Assembly (NCBI GenBank): GCA_949751835.1
Contig: CATKHK010000044.1
Span: forward strand, 1-64,000
Direction of reading: 5' to 3'
Origin: Blepharisma japonicum
Lineage: Eukaryota > Ciliophora > Heterotrichea > Heterotrichida > Blepharismidae
Length of the DNA stretch: 64,000 nucleotides
This document shows positions 1-10,325 of the stretch, piece after piece. The translations under genes and the position numbers were made by a program. The notes beneath the pieces are model-generated. The model saw only the letters and a list, made by a program, of their open reading frames with translations, did not search any database and was not told where the DNA came from. Positions within the stretch are counted from its first letter, which is position 1, and each line of letters starts with the position of its first letter.

Positions 1-59
1 TATGTGAGGATGCTTTAGAAACATTAGGAGCAATTAAGATGCTGGTTAAAAAATTTTAA
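1..59 (+). CDS. 3' end of an unidentified gene (partial)
   Basis: Frame 3 is open from the window edge and reads 18 residues (ending AIKMLVKKF) before a TAA at 57-59. It is convergent with the next gene, whose stop lies at 71-73, leaving an 11-bp spacer. The family cannot be recognised from so short a tail. The call rests only on the open frame, a sensible composition and the compact convergent layout seen elsewhere in the window, so it could be a chance open frame. Confidence 0.4.
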   Translation, partial: CEDALETLGAIKMLVKKF

Positions 60-70
60 ATAATATACAT

Positions 71-646
71 TTACTGATTTAATCGTTTATCCAACATAAA
101 TTTAGCACCTTGAAGGCTTGATCTTAAAATTTTAGTGGTATTGGGCAAAATTGGGAGAATTTCAATCGGAATATCGCTCTCTTCGGTATCTGCAAATCTT
201 ACAGGGGAAAATTCAATCATTATTTGTTTATTTTTAATACTTGGGAATTCTAAGTGCCTAGGAGCAGGAGAGTACCTATTTATAGTCGTATTAAATATTT
301 TACCGTAACTGTCATCGATAGGTGCTGTACCTCGGGTGGTTGATTGATTTGCATCTTTATCTGATCTGTCACTTAATTTCGTTTGTCTTCTATCATTAAA
401 AATATATTCAGAAAGCAGTGCATTATCATTATGATTGTGATAGGAACTATTTAGGCCAGAAACTTTTCTTTTTGGTTTTTCCATTCTGCTTCTCGACAAC
501 GTTATAATATTTGCGTTATATAAAGGTGATAGAATTTTTTGGACTTTTTCTGGGGAATTGATTATCATGCTGAGCTTTTTAGTTTTTCCGAGTTTCTTGG
601 CTGGTTTTTTAATATGCTTTGGCTTTTGCATTGAATTAGATTTCAT
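71..646 (-). CDS. Basic hypothetical protein, 191 aa
   Basis: This is an uninterrupted frame from ATG (644-646) to TAA (71-73). The N-terminal 50 residues are strongly basic (KPKHIKKPAKKLGKTKK), and the rest is low-complexity with Ser, Asn and Arg. It has no tryptophan, no membrane segment and no domain I recognise. The start lies only 13 bp past the stop of the upstream LRR gene on the same strand. Either the spacer is extremely short or translation starts at a later Met such as M6. Nucleic-acid or microtubule binding would fit the charge, but that is a guess. Confidence 0.6.
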   Translation of the reverse strand: MKSNSMQKPKHIKKPAKKLGKTKKLSMIINSPEKVQKILSPLYNANIITLSRSRMEKPKRKVSGLNSSYHNHNDNALLSEYIFNDRRQTKLSDRSDKDANQSTTRGTAPIDDSYGKIFNTTINRYSPAPRHLEFPSIKNKQIMIEFSPVRFADTEESDIPIEILPILPNTTKILRSSLQGAKFMLDKRLNQ

Positions 647-659
647 TATAATACTTTAT

Positions 660-2303
660 TTAAGATAGATTAATTCCATTTACAGATGCTTCTCTGGTTA
701 GACTTCTTCTATCCTCTACGCTTAATTGGTTGTCCTTTATAATTACTGTTGTGGCTCTGCTCAATCCCTGAAAAGCTGGCATCAATGTCATTGCTCCTCT
801 TCCAGTCAAGCCATTTCTTGCTAAATCTATAACTTGTAGTTTCTTTGCTTGAGTTATTGCTCTTGATAAATTTGTAATTCCCTCGGGTCCTATATTATTT
901 CCTGCTAGTGACAATGTATGAAGCTCTGGTAATTTTGGTAAAACTAAGGCTAATAAATCAGCACCTTGAGGACCAATTTCATTTTTATTGAGGTCTAGTA
1001 CTTTAAGGGTCTTCAAGAAAGGAAGTGAAAGGACAAGAAACCTAATCCCTTCTTCACCTAACTGATTATTTCATAAATCAAGCCTTTCTAAACGTTCAAG
1101 ATTCGGAAGAGCCGTCGATAAAAATTTAGCACCTTGAAAATCAAGAGAATTTCATGATAAATGAAGATTACGAACGCTCGACATCTCAGGTAAAACTTCG
1201 CTTAAAGCCTCCATCCCTCTGACTTCAATTTTATTTCATGACAACATAAGTGTTTCCAAGCTTTTCAGATATACAAAACTAGGGCAAAGTTCTTTTACTC
1301 CATACGGACCTATATTATTGCTGTTCAAATTTAGCGATTTCAGCTGTGGAAGAGCTGGCAAGAGCTGAGCAAGACATCTCGATCCATTATTTTCAAGCAT
1401 ACAATTAGAGAGTTCAATTGAAAGGATTTTTTCAATTCGAGAAGGTTGAAGTGCAGACTCAAATAATGATTTTAGCTTCACATGCATATGACGGCCACTA
1501 TCACTATAACAGCTCTGGATTTTTTGGAACATCCCTGAAGTGTCTTTGCTTTCTTCCAGATCTCTCTCTTCTCTTGGTGTCTCTATATTTTTTAATAAAT
1601 TTGTTTCTGTTTCGATTTTGCATACACCAGACATATAAGCATCAAATGTGTCATCTTGAATTTCAATTCTTACTGCATGAAAAATCCTTTGCCAGTCTCT
1701 GTCTTTAAAAAACGGCTCTAGTCAATTGTTTTCTAAACTTTTTTTAAATTTGCAGCTTCTCACATCTTCTTCTAATTTTTTGAGCTGTTTTTTCAAGTAA
1801 TCAATTCTCATATTTTTATCATCAATGAATTTTTTTAATTTTTCCATCATTTTGCTAGCTGCAATTTTCAAAATATTTTGCTTTTCTTCCGCTTCTTTAT
1901 TGTTCTCATTGATGATTTTGAGTATTGAATCGACCATCTCTTTTCTTTCCATATATTTAGGAATATCGCTTTCTTCTTGAATGAAATCTAAAGCATCAAT
2001 AGGCTCTCTTGTATGCTTTCCTGAAGACTGAACTATATGCAAATCATAACATTTATTGCATAATTTTACCCCAGGGAATCTGCAGAGACAAAGCCACTGT
2101 CCAGATTTTTTCATACAGATATTGCAGTCTTTATAATCAGTCGGCTTTAGATTTTCCAATCTCATTGCCCGATGTTCTGATTTTCGCTTTGAGCCAATAT
2201 GCCAGGAAAGATGAGACTCGCAAAGGTAGTTTGGAGGGTCTTGGCATTTGCATACGTATTCAGGTGCACGTGGGCATCCAGAAGAGGTGCAGTGAGATTC
2301 CAT
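660..2303 (-). CDS. B-box-like zinc finger / coiled-coil / leucine-rich-repeat protein, 547 aa
   Basis: One minus-strand frame runs from ATG at 2301-2303 to TAA at 660-662 once TGA is read as Trp (for example at 1722-1724 and in the LRR unit near 1068). Residues about 5-40 and 58-95 carry two Cys/His clusters (CTSSGC...CKC...C..H; CNIC...CLC...CNKC...H) resembling paired B-box-type zinc sites. Residues about 115-190 form a Lys/Glu-rich coiled coil. Residues about 220-540 hold leucine-rich repeats of the ribonuclease-inhibitor/RanGAP type (LxxLxLxxNxIGxxG). LRRs of this type are protein-interaction scaffolds. The B-box plus LRR order, without a RING, suggests an adaptor or scaffold; the partner is unknown. 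No intron was needed. Confidence 0.75.
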
Positions 2304-2467
2304 CTTATTTATTTTAACAGTTATCCTTAATTTATAAATTATTTTTATTCACATGTCTAGCTGCTCTCAAGTGTGATTTATACTAGATTTATTAAAGTTA
2401 AATTTTAATTTTAGAATTAAATCGCCACAATTTCGTTATTATTTTACCACAAAATTACTTAAGCACT

Positions 2468-2779
2468 CTATTCAGAGTGTACTTCCCGTTCATTCTTCTG
2501 ATTCTGAAAACCATCTTCATAAATCGGTTCTAATCCTGTCATTTCTACTACTGTCGATCTTCTTATGTCCGCAATTGTGGACCTTCAATCTTCAGTGCTT
2601 TGGACCAGGCTTAAAGATCGCAATCTTCCATTAGTCTCCAACTTTGATGGGTACTCATTATACACAAATTCATTTGTAAGTTCTTGTGAGATATGTGATG
2701 TGTTACAGCATGAAAAACACCTAAAATTCTCTGTGCTAAACATCTCTTGAAAAGCCTCTTTTATCTGTAACCTCACCAT
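2468..2779 (-). CDS. Small hypothetical protein, 103 aa
   Basis: ATG (2777-2779) to TAG (2468-2470) is open if one TGA at 2585-2587 is Trp (TEDWRS). The N-terminal half is Cys-rich (FRCFSCCNTSH) and the C-terminal half is charged (STVVEMTGLEP, QNQKNEREVHSE). I do not recognise a family. It sits between the LRR gene and the FAM136A-like gene, all on the minus strand, 44 bp downstream of the latter's stop. Support comes from the open frame crossing a TGA and from protein-like composition; an antisense frame covers part of it. Confidence 0.5.
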
Positions 2780-2823
2780 TCTTTATTATTGGCAATTAAT
2801 TAATTGCATAAACTGATCTTAAA

Positions 2824-3210
2824 TTATTTGTGATTATTGAACAATTTTGTCACTTTAGTTGTCATGCTTTGCATCGTCTGGACGCTGGTCTCTGAGCACT
2901 CGTCAATGCAGCTTTTTCCTGCTTCGTCACTTTCTGGGTTACTTTCAATGCATGATTTAACACAATCTTGAAGCCCTCGTTGGCATCTTTCTATATGAGA
3001 CTGGATTTGCTGTTTTATTTTGACTCCAGGAGCTGTGCAATTTTTGGCACAAATCTTAGAAGTGGATAATGATGTTGGCAGGAGATAGCATTTTGAGGAG
3101 CAATCATAAATATCGGCGTAGAGTTCTTTGATATAAGGATCTATAGATGAAATGAAGGCTTTTTCTTCAGATTTAAGCTTTTCTGCAGTCTTTTTGAAGA
3201 ACTCTTCCAT
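2824..3210 (-). CDS. FAM136A: FAM136A-like (DUF842) mitochondrial protein, 128 aa
   Basis: The family is small, helical and located in the mitochondrial intermembrane space, with repeated CX3C motifs. Here CX3C pairs occur at DCSSKC and ICAKNC, then in ERCQRGLQDCVKSC and KSCIDEC, in the order seen in FAM136A (HIERCQ... is particularly typical). Length (128 aa) is close to the usual 138 aa. There is no signal peptide, as expected for import through the disulfide relay. The start is the only ATG before the coding signal ends. The molecular role of the family is not settled. Confidence 0.7.
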   Translation of the reverse strand: MEEFFKKTAEKLKSEEKAFISSIDPYIKELYADIYDCSSKCYLLPTSLSTSKICAKNCTAPGVKIKQQIQSHIERCQRGLQDCVKSCIESNPESDEAGKSCIDECSETSVQTMQSMTTKVTKLFNNHK

Positions 3211-3434
3211 AAAATGAGTAGATTAGTTAATAATAATGGAAATTAGATGTAAATGATTTGCAGCAGAAATAAGTGATAATAGAAAAGCAAGCTGAATTAG
3301 AATAAGCTATGGATATTATGGGTATTGCAATTTATATACGAAGATTTTATATTTTATAAAATAAGTATGCATTGATACCATTACTATAAACTGCTGTTTG
3401 TTTTTCCATAAATAAAAATTGAATTAAGAATTAA

Positions 3435-4769
3435 TTAAATACCCTTTGAACTTAAAACCCTTATGATTTTCTCTAACACGCTACCTACAGCAATTTGATC
3501 ACCCAAATTTAAAATTTCTCTTGCGATCTATATAAAGCTTGCCTGCAAAAATTTTTTCATTTCATGGACAAATATAAAAACTTCTTCCACAGTTCTTGAC
3601 TCATTGCCAGCTGTCTTAAAAAGTCTATTAAAATGATTTAAAGCTTCTGACTTGTGTATCTAATTATACCTTACAATGACCTCGTCAGCGTTATTCACAT
3701 CAAGTTCAAAATTTTCACATATGGATTTTCTGAATCTTTCCAAAGCAATGAGCTTAACTTTCATTTTTATAATTGTAGGTAGAATCTGTTCCATATTGAC
3801 ACTTATATCAGCAGCTGGCTCTGGAGAATACAGAACTTTATAGATCGAGCTGATAAATGATTCTATATTAGGGATGATTAAAATCACTTGCTGCATTTTA
3901 TCGATTACTTCAAGAGCTTGACTTGAAGATTTTACTTCGAGCTTATTGAGGATGAGTGGCAATATAGAGTTTTCGGTTGAAGAGTCTTGCGATTTTTCTT
4001 CTTCTTCCTCAGTGCTTGATTTCTGATGCGCAATAGGTGTACTGATTTTAGAATGCTCATAAAGTAAAATAACTGACATGACCTGCATATCTGCTTCTAG
4101 ATCGGGATCATATTCTCGGTGAGTGATATGCTTGAAAATCTCTTTTGATTTATTCTTTGTGTTTGAGTGGATGGCTTTAAGAATATTATCGAGATCGCTA
4201 AACTTAGTGAGTTTTTGCCTTAAATCATCGATTTTTTGATTTCTCTTCTTTAATTTAAGCTTAAGTTCCTGATACTTTTCATTCAACTTATTTAAAGTTT
4301 CCTGAGATGTCTCTAGCACATTTTTCATTTCTTCTATTTTTGTTTCAGAACTTTTCTCGTTTAAAGATATATGATTAAGCAAATTCAAAACTGTTTCTGT
4401 CAGACTTGAATAATCTGGAACCAATTTATTTTCACTTTGAACTAATTTCATTTGTGGAAAATCATGCTCTTTAAGTATTAAATTAATTTGTTCTCATAGC
4501 ACATCTCTCAGGTCAGTTTGTCCGTTTGGTTGATTTCTCTTTGACGAAATAATTTCTATTTCTTTCCTTATTGGTGTTGGAATTTTTTTGCTGTAACTTG
4601 ATTGCCTTGCATCAGCATTGCTTGGAATTTTGATATTAATATTATGAGGTTGAGAGGGTTCCTCAGTGTTCAGATAAGAGGATGGAGTGGTTTGTGATGA
4701 TGCACTAGATGCTTTTGGGTGCGAATAATGCCCAGTTCTTTCTGGATTAGGATAACGACCACTTTCCAT
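3435..4769 (-). CDS. CEP70: CEP70-like centrosome/basal-body protein, 434 aa, two 15-nt introns
   Basis: The start at 4767-4769 follows the last in-frame leader without a better Met. Residues about 88-110 carry the W..IN.ILKEH.FPQMKL box (Trp92 is TGA at 4494-4496) that resembles the N-terminal conserved block of CEP70. A coiled coil follows at about 135-190. The frame hits TAG at 3660, but removing 15 nt (3660-3674) continues into IHKSEALNHFNRLFKTAGNE, which resembles the CEP70 C-terminal region (HFQKLF in the human protein). A second 15-nt removal (3528-3542) continues to TAA at 3435-3437. CEP70 is a centrosomal protein implicated in microtubule organisation and cilia. It is shorter than the human protein (about 600 aa). 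The identification rests on remembered motifs and is moderately sure. Confidence 0.6.
3528..3542 (-). other. 15-nt intron 2 of the CEP70-like gene, GC-AG type
   Basis: On the minus strand the segment reads GCAAGCTTTATATAG. It contains an in-frame TAG, and removing it keeps the frame open for 30 more codons to TAA. It matches the other introns at A3, A4, A10 and TAG, but the donor is GC rather than GT. Confidence 0.65.
3660..3674 (-). other. 15-nt intron 1 of the CEP70-like gene
   Basis: The minus strand reads GTAAGGTATAATTAG, phase 0, with a terminal in-frame TAG. Its removal joins ADEVI to IHKSEALNHF, giving a continuous CEP70-like C-terminal region. Confidence 0.8.
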
Positions 4770-4912
4770 TAAGATTTGATCATATTTTAAGCTCAAAGTA
4801 TGAAAGTGCTTTATTTTAAGTTCAACAAATAAGAAAGTCAACCTCCTTAAATGCACTTTTATTTGTCAAGAAATTCGGATGGAAAAACATCAGTATTATA
4901 AAATAAATTAAG

Positions 4913-5692
4913 ATGGGAGATTGTGCTAGCCGACCAAAAGAAGAAGAAGTAAACTCACATATTAAATATAAAGACAATAAAAACGACAAAAATTTTATTC
5001 CGCTTGTAGATATGCCATATCTAAAGGATATTAATAGCAACCCTATTACAACAGCAGATGAGCAGGATCAAATAACTCAATACGTAAAACTATTAGAAAT
5101 AGACATCAAGAAAACAGAAGCCAAGATAAAAGAACTGAGATCAGATCCTCCTAAAAACTCTGGCTCACGCATTGCGATTGAAATACAGAAAGGAAAAGAT
5201 ATAATCCCAGATATATTGTGCTTCCAAGATGCAAAAATATATGTAATTGTTGAAATTCTGCCTCTTAAAACTAAGTTTCAGACGAAACTGGGCAAAAAAT
5301 TTATCCCAAGCTGGTTCGAAGTGTTTAAAGCAAATCTCCCGTTGAGCCAAGCTCAAAAAATTACATTTACTGTTATGCTTGATGTTAAGTTAGGATCTCC
5401 TGTTGAATTTGGCAAAGTTGAAATTGATTTTAAAGATTTGCAAAACCAAGATACCTTGATAGGATGGTATGATATCAAAAGTAATCAAAAAAGAGAAGGA
5501 AATCCTTCGCTGTTTATTAGAGCACAATATATTTACGATGACTATGTTTTTCAACAGAATAACTTAAAGAGGTGTGAGGAATTTCTTCCAAAGGCAAGAA
5601 ATGCTTTAAATGTTTGCAGATATAAATTGGAAAAAGTGGACGAGATTATTGGGCCTGAAGGAAGAGGAGATGTTTATGAAAATCAATATTAA
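4913..5692 (+). CDS. Putative N-acylated C2-like-domain protein, 259 aa
   Basis: The N-terminus MGDCASRPK fits an N-myristoylation site (Gly2, Ser6) with an adjacent Cys4 suited to palmitoylation, so membrane-surface attachment is likely. Residues about 55-80 are a short coiled coil. Residues about 85-205 are predominantly beta, with alternating hydrophobics (IAIEIQKGKDI, AKIYVIVEILPL, ITFTVMLDV, FGKVEIDFKDL, GWYDI). This resembles a C2 domain, although the Asp ligands of calcium-binding loops are not obvious. The C-terminal 45 residues are helical. It is divergent from the CEP70-like gene, with 143 bp between the start codons. The function is unknown. Confidence 0.7.
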   Translation: MGDCASRPKEEEVNSHIKYKDNKNDKNFIPLVDMPYLKDINSNPITTADEQDQITQYVKLLEIDIKKTEAKIKELRSDPPKNSGSRIAIEIQKGKDIIPDILCFQDAKIYVIVEILPLKTKFQTKLGKKFIPSWFEVFKANLPLSQAQKITFTVMLDVKLGSPVEFGKVEIDFKDLQNQDTLIGWYDIKSNQKREGNPSLFIRAQYIYDDYVFQQNNLKRCEEFLPKARNALNVCRYKLEKVDEIIGPEGRGDVYENQY

Positions 5693-5838
5693 TTCTTTAA
5701 AAAACGTAGAAATTTATTATGAAAATATTGTAAAACCAATTTGAATTAGCATATCATATTTTGATAATTAAAAAAGATAAAAAATATTTGTTCTCGTTAC
5801 AAATAATTAAACAGATATTCTCAGTTAAATACAATTAA

Positions 5839-7512
5839 ATGGAGCAAGTCGAAAATTTACCTGAGCTCGACACAGAGGTTCAAAATTTAAAATTAATCAT
5901 CAGTACAATCTCATCTGAAGTTGCAAAACAATTCCCAGGCGATCAAGCTTCTTTTATTCAAACAATCCCCAGAAAAGATTTTATGAAAGAAATAAAACTA
6001 AGAAATCAATGAATTGGCACAGCCATGAGTATCTCACAAACCCTTATAGAAAATTATGAAAGTTTGAGAATATTATACAATGATTTAGTTCTTCAGAATG
6101 AATCAAAAGATATAAAAATCAAAAAAAGCCAAGAAGAAATCCAGAGGCTGAAGTTGATTGAAGAGAGTAAGGCAAGCGCTTTGGAAGTTTCAAGAGATAG
6201 CATTGGCTATGGAAGAAGATCTTTATCGAACCAAAGACCAATTGAAGGACTTCTATTTAGCCAGCTTAATAAAGCTGGACGCACACAAGATATCAATAGA
6301 CACACAAAAGATTTTATTCTTAAAGCTGAAAAACAGAGCTTTAACAAGAAATACGAAGAACTGCAGCAAAAATACTTAGATCAGCTCAATGAAAACCAAA
6401 AATTGCAAAGAAATATAGCAAAATTAGAAGAGCTTATAAAATATAATGCAGTACAGAAACAAATTGCTGATTCAAGATATGAAACTTTATTAAGTAACCA
6501 TCATCAAGTTAAAAGTCAGTTAGAAAAATATGAGAAAAAAGGGAAAGATTTGAAGAAAAGAAAAAGCATGATGCCAAAACTTGTTTCCAAACAAGTAAGC
6601 TGAAAATCAGAAGCTGAGAGCTTAGACTCTAAAGATACCAGCTTACTTGATATTTCTGCAGATGCTATTAAGCCTGAAGCATTAAAATTAGGTCTTAGTC
6701 TTGATAATTCTTTAAGCATTATTGATAGTGAAATCAGAGGAAATAGCGAAAATGCTTCAAATGATTCAAGAATAACTACAGAAGAGTCAGATATTATTGA
6801 AAGTGATCTAGTTAAATCCAAAAATTTTGCGAATAAAGGTCTCACAGATTTCAAGAATATTATTAGGTGTCATATACATTCTCAACAAAATATTCAATGT
6901 GCTCCAATAAGCAAGAATTACAATAATGAAATACAAATATTGGATCAAGTATTAATTTTAGGAGAAAGTGTAGAAAACAAAATAAGAAATGAAGAAGAAA
7001 AAAATAAAAATTGCCTTAAGGAGAATTCATTGTCACAAATTTATACAGAGGAGGTCGCAAATATATGCAAATCTCAATTAAAGGAAGAAACAATTGGAGA
7101 CAAAATTGAAAAATTAAGTATTTCAAAAGATGAAGTAATTAGCATTTTTGCCTTTCAGAAGACAATAGAAGCTTTCATCAACAATAAATCAGAAAAAATA
7201 ATAGAAAAGCCGATTGAAGTTGTAAAGATTTCTGCAACTCAAAAGAACAAGCAAAAAGAATATTTTGATATGGTAAAACATATGTAGACTCTCCGTGCTG
7301 TTGAGCAAAATTTGAATTATTCAGAATCAGTCTACTCTAATACACCTCAAATTTTATATGAAAAATTGACAAAATTCAATGTACCTTTCTGCAAATGGCA
7401 CAAATGGGTTGAAAAAGAAATCAAAGCATTTAAAAAGAGAAATTCAGCTGCTTCTGGGCAATTTCAGTCGAAAGTTTGTTCTCTGTTTCCTTTTATGAGT
7501 AAAGATCATTAA
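5839..7512 (+). CDS. Coiled-coil protein, 552 aa, one 15-nt intron
   Basis: The frame opens at ATG 5839 and crosses TGA-Trp codons (for example 6601-6603). It meets a TAG at 7285-7287, and removing the 15-nt intron 7273-7287 extends it by 74 residues to TAA at 7510-7512. Heptad-rich coiled coils cover residues about 60-115 and 150-250. The middle is acidic and Ser-rich and the C-terminus is more globular (NVPFCKWHKWVEKEIKAF). The C-terminal exon stays in the same frame with good composition, which supports the intron. No family was recognised. A cytoskeletal or basal-body role would fit the composition but is speculative. Confidence 0.75.
7273..7287 (+). other. 15-nt intron in the coiled-coil gene
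   Basis: The segment is GTAAAACATATGTAG, phase 0, carrying the only in-frame stop between 5839 and 7510. Reading through it is impossible, whereas splicing adds 74 residues. It has the shared A at position 10. Confidence 0.8.
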
Positions 7513-7982
7513 TGTTTATTTCTCTGATGTGTGAAAACTTTTAATGTAAATTAAATTGCTTATATTTTATTCTTTATATTATTGTTAATTTATAATTAAT
7601 CAGATGTATGGGGAATATCTTAATTGAAAATCTGTTCTTAATTTTTAAAAAAACCATTAAATTTTAATAAGCATTAGAGTTGAAATGGCAAATCTCATAT
7701 AAAAAAATGGCTTTATAATAAAACTGACAGTTTTAAGAAAATAAAGATTTTTTAAATTATTAAAATTAGAGATATTGTGAATAAGCATCACTTAATAAAA
7801 ATATATTTAGCAAAGCAAGAATATTTTAATTGATAGCGCTTATGAAATGCAGTATTTTTTGCAAAAAAAATACTAACATAAGTGCCTGACGCGGAAGAAT
7901 TATATTTAAAATTTTCCCCTATCAATAAGTAACTAATCATTCAAATTGCTTTATAAGTATATAGATAAAATTATAATTCATT
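7513..7982. other. Intergenic, convergent 3' ends
   Basis: This is very AT-rich sequence between two convergent genes. Stops are dense in all frames. I see no gene, tRNA or clear repeat. Confidence 0.6.
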
Positions 7983-8360
7983 CTAAATTTTTGGTTTTTT
8001 CAAAATTCCTTTCAAAGGTTTCTTCTCGGCAGGAGGCAATGGTACTTTTGATTCTTCAGGAGGTCTTGAAATTGGTGTTGCGCCTCCATTACTGTGACTT
8101 GATTTTTTTACATTGTCTTTCTTTGATATTTTTTTATGCTTTTTTTTCTTAACATTCATTAGTTCAGGAGCTACAGGTGCTAGAGCTGCCTCATCCCCTG
8201 ACATTTCGTTTTTTTCAATGACTGGTAAATCAACTTTTTCTGCTGGATTACTTGTAATATCTAATGATTGATTTATGTGTTTTGGCTGTGAAGAGGAATC
8301 TTCGTCTTCTTGCTCGTGATTTGCGCAGCACAACTGGATTAGCTTGAATATTCTTTGCAT
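7983..8360 (-). CDS. Small protein with a C-terminal KGILK (PP1-inhibitor-2-like) motif, 125 aa
   Basis: ATG (8358-8360) to TAG (7983-7985) is open. An N-terminal CCANHEQEDEDSSS stretch leads to an acidic middle, a Lys-rich block (KKKKHKKISKKDNVKK) and a Pro-rich tail ending KKPLKGILKKPKI. KGILK at residues 117-121 is the short motif used by inhibitor-2 and other SILK-type regulators to dock on protein phosphatase 1. The rest does not look like inhibitor-2 and no RVxF motif is evident. A PP1-binding role is therefore an inference from one short motif. The Lys block could be a nuclear-localisation signal. Confidence 0.6.
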   Translation of the reverse strand: MQRIFKLIQLCCANHEQEDEDSSSQPKHINQSLDITSNPAEKVDLPVIEKNEMSGDEAALAPVAPELMNVKKKKHKKISKKDNVKKSSHSNGGATPISRPPEESKVPLPPAEKKPLKGILKKPKI

Positions 8361-9046
8361 AATTAATAAAGACTATGGGAAAAATGCATGATTTTAATTT
8401 TTATGGAACTTTTACATTATGAATATTGAAGAAAGCGCTCGAAGTGTGTCATATTTAGTAATTTTGTCCAGTGAATTTATAAATTAAATGAAGTTGATTT
8501 GAAGTCAAATTCAATTTCTTATTAAAGAAATCTTTAAATTTTCATTTTGACTTTTATTTATGGATAGATATTTCTTGAGCTTACAAGACTTTTGAAAATC
8601 AAACTATTTTAAAGTTAAATATACAAAAACTGAGATACCTTTAGTAAGTAAACACTAATCTTACCATATAAAGAGATTTTGTGACCAGAAAATTTTCTGT
8701 TTTATTAGATGTGATAAGGTTTAATATCTTTATTAATTTCTTTTATTTATCAAATTCTGACAATGATTATTCTAGCTATCGAAAACTATAAGTTAGTTAG
8801 TGATTACAATAGTCGTTTCATTTTGAAGCAGATAAATTTTTTTATTATTCTCATTCTGTGCATTGGACAAACTTCTATGATGCTATTAATATGCAAAATA
8901 TAATTTTAAATTAGTGAAAAAATTATTTCTCTAATAAAATATGCATCATGCAATATCAAATATAGAATATTGATATATATTCTTCAATTAATCAAATTGC
9001 TTCAGGCCATATAAATAAATCATAGAAATAAATATTAAGCTTGCTA
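8361..9046. other. Intergenic, divergent 5' ends, 686 bp
   Basis: AT-rich and without coding signal on either strand, this is long for the window and presumably carries promoters for both flanking genes. A modest inverted repeat lies near 8491-8515. No RNA gene was recognised. Confidence 0.55.
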
Positions 9047-10261
9047 ATGGAAAAACATCAAATTTCCATACTAAATCCTATTGGAACAGACTTATTACGA
9101 AAACCGATTTCTAAATTTCTCCCAGAAAAAAGACGAAGCAAATCAAGCATAGATTGCACAAGATTGCCCTCTAGCAAAATATCACTCAAACCTTTAAATT
9201 TTAAGAAAATTCAACCCAGAGCAAATCGAAGACATATGAGGCTTGTCAGGTTATTCAGACAAGTAAAAGATTTTGATACTCTATATGATGAAAATGATAA
9301 AGAAATGGACGATTTAATGACGGAAATAGATGGAATAATCAGATCATGTAATTTCTTCAGTGTAAGAAAAAATAGTCACCCTGTCTCCTTAGATCTCAAA
9401 TTGAAACTGTTAACACCTGTGAGAAAATCCAATCAAAGATTCCAAATGAAAAGGCTAAGCAAAGTAAGCTCCGTAGCGACATTCAAGTCAAAAATAAATG
9501 ATTCTTACTGCGATCTCGAAGAAGTTTCTGAACTTTCTGAAGTTTCATCAATACAAGAACCAGAAGACCCTGAAGATATAATTTATGGCCAAAAGGAACT
9601 AAAATCTTCAAAAATAAAGCTACCTTCCTTAAAACTTCTCCAAAAAGAAAACATCCAAGAGCAAATAACAAAAGATTCGAAATCAGAAACATCAAGCAGT
9701 GTTAATCTAAGAAGGGATAGCGCAAATTCTATGGCATCAAGGCGAAGTTTTTCCACCAACTCTATAGGTTCAACTGGCCGAAAAATTTATTTTAAGAAAA
9801 GATCTTTGAGCTGCAATAGAGGGCTTTCTCCATTTAAAATTGTATCAAGTTTCAATAGAAATGGATTCAATAAACACAATCAATTTAATAGGCCAAACGG
9901 ATTTAGAAGGCTGGATTTAAATAGTTCACAGGAAAGTTCCTTAAGTCTTGGGCTGTTTGATGATTATGTAAACGAATTAGAAAAAATTAAAAACCTAAAA
10001 AGATCATTTCCAGAAAACAATTTAAGGGAACTTGGGTCGAGCGAATCTCTTTATAGAGGGCTTCCTAAATTAAAAGAAAAAATCATCCCCCGGCCAAAGC
10101 CCGATACAAGTTTAATAATGCCTAAACCAAAGCCAAGCATGTCTATCAATGATCCGATTAATGTGGAATTAAAAAAATGGCAAACTACATTAGCAAAGCA
10201 CAGACGAGCAATTACAACTCTAAACAGCTTGCTAAATCAAGCGTCCAAAGTTGAATTGTAA
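9047..10261 (+). CDS. Ser/Lys-rich hypothetical protein, 404 aa
   Basis: The open frame begins at ATG 9047 (the upstream TTG CTA codons are not a start) and ends with TAA at 10259-10261. The protein is basic and rich in Ser, Arg and Asn, and mostly disordered. It has a conserved-looking KRSLSCNRGLSPFK segment, a repeated Pro/Lys element (PRPKPD, PKPKPS) near residues 350-365, and a short C-terminal helix. No domain was recognised. Many SxxxR and RxxS sites would suit phosphorylation. Confidence 0.65.
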   Translation: MEKHQISILNPIGTDLLRKPISKFLPEKRRSKSSIDCTRLPSSKISLKPLNFKKIQPRANRRHMRLVRLFRQVKDFDTLYDENDKEMDDLMTEIDGIIRSCNFFSVRKNSHPVSLDLKLKLLTPVRKSNQRFQMKRLSKVSSVATFKSKINDSYCDLEEVSELSEVSSIQEPEDPEDIIYGQKELKSSKIKLPSLKLLQKENIQEQITKDSKSETSSSVNLRRDSANSMASRRSFSTNSIGSTGRKIYFKKRSLSCNRGLSPFKIVSSFNRNGFNKHNQFNRPNGFRRLDLNSSQESSLSLGLFDDYVNELEKIKNLKRSFPENNLRELGSSESLYRGLPKLKEKIIPRPKPDTSLIMPKPKPSMSINDPINVELKKWQTTLAKHRRAITTLNSLLNQASKVEL

Positions 10262-10325
10262 CTTAATTTTCATTATAATTTCTAAAATTATCAGTTTCCA
10301 TTCGTCCATTAAATTAATCCCTTAA

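Noticed and set aside
7285-7287. TAG at this point read as glutamine (as in other ciliates)
   Set aside because: Conserved proteins elsewhere stop at TAA/TAG at their expected ends, and the TAG is the last codon of a segment fitting the shared 15-nt intron pattern.
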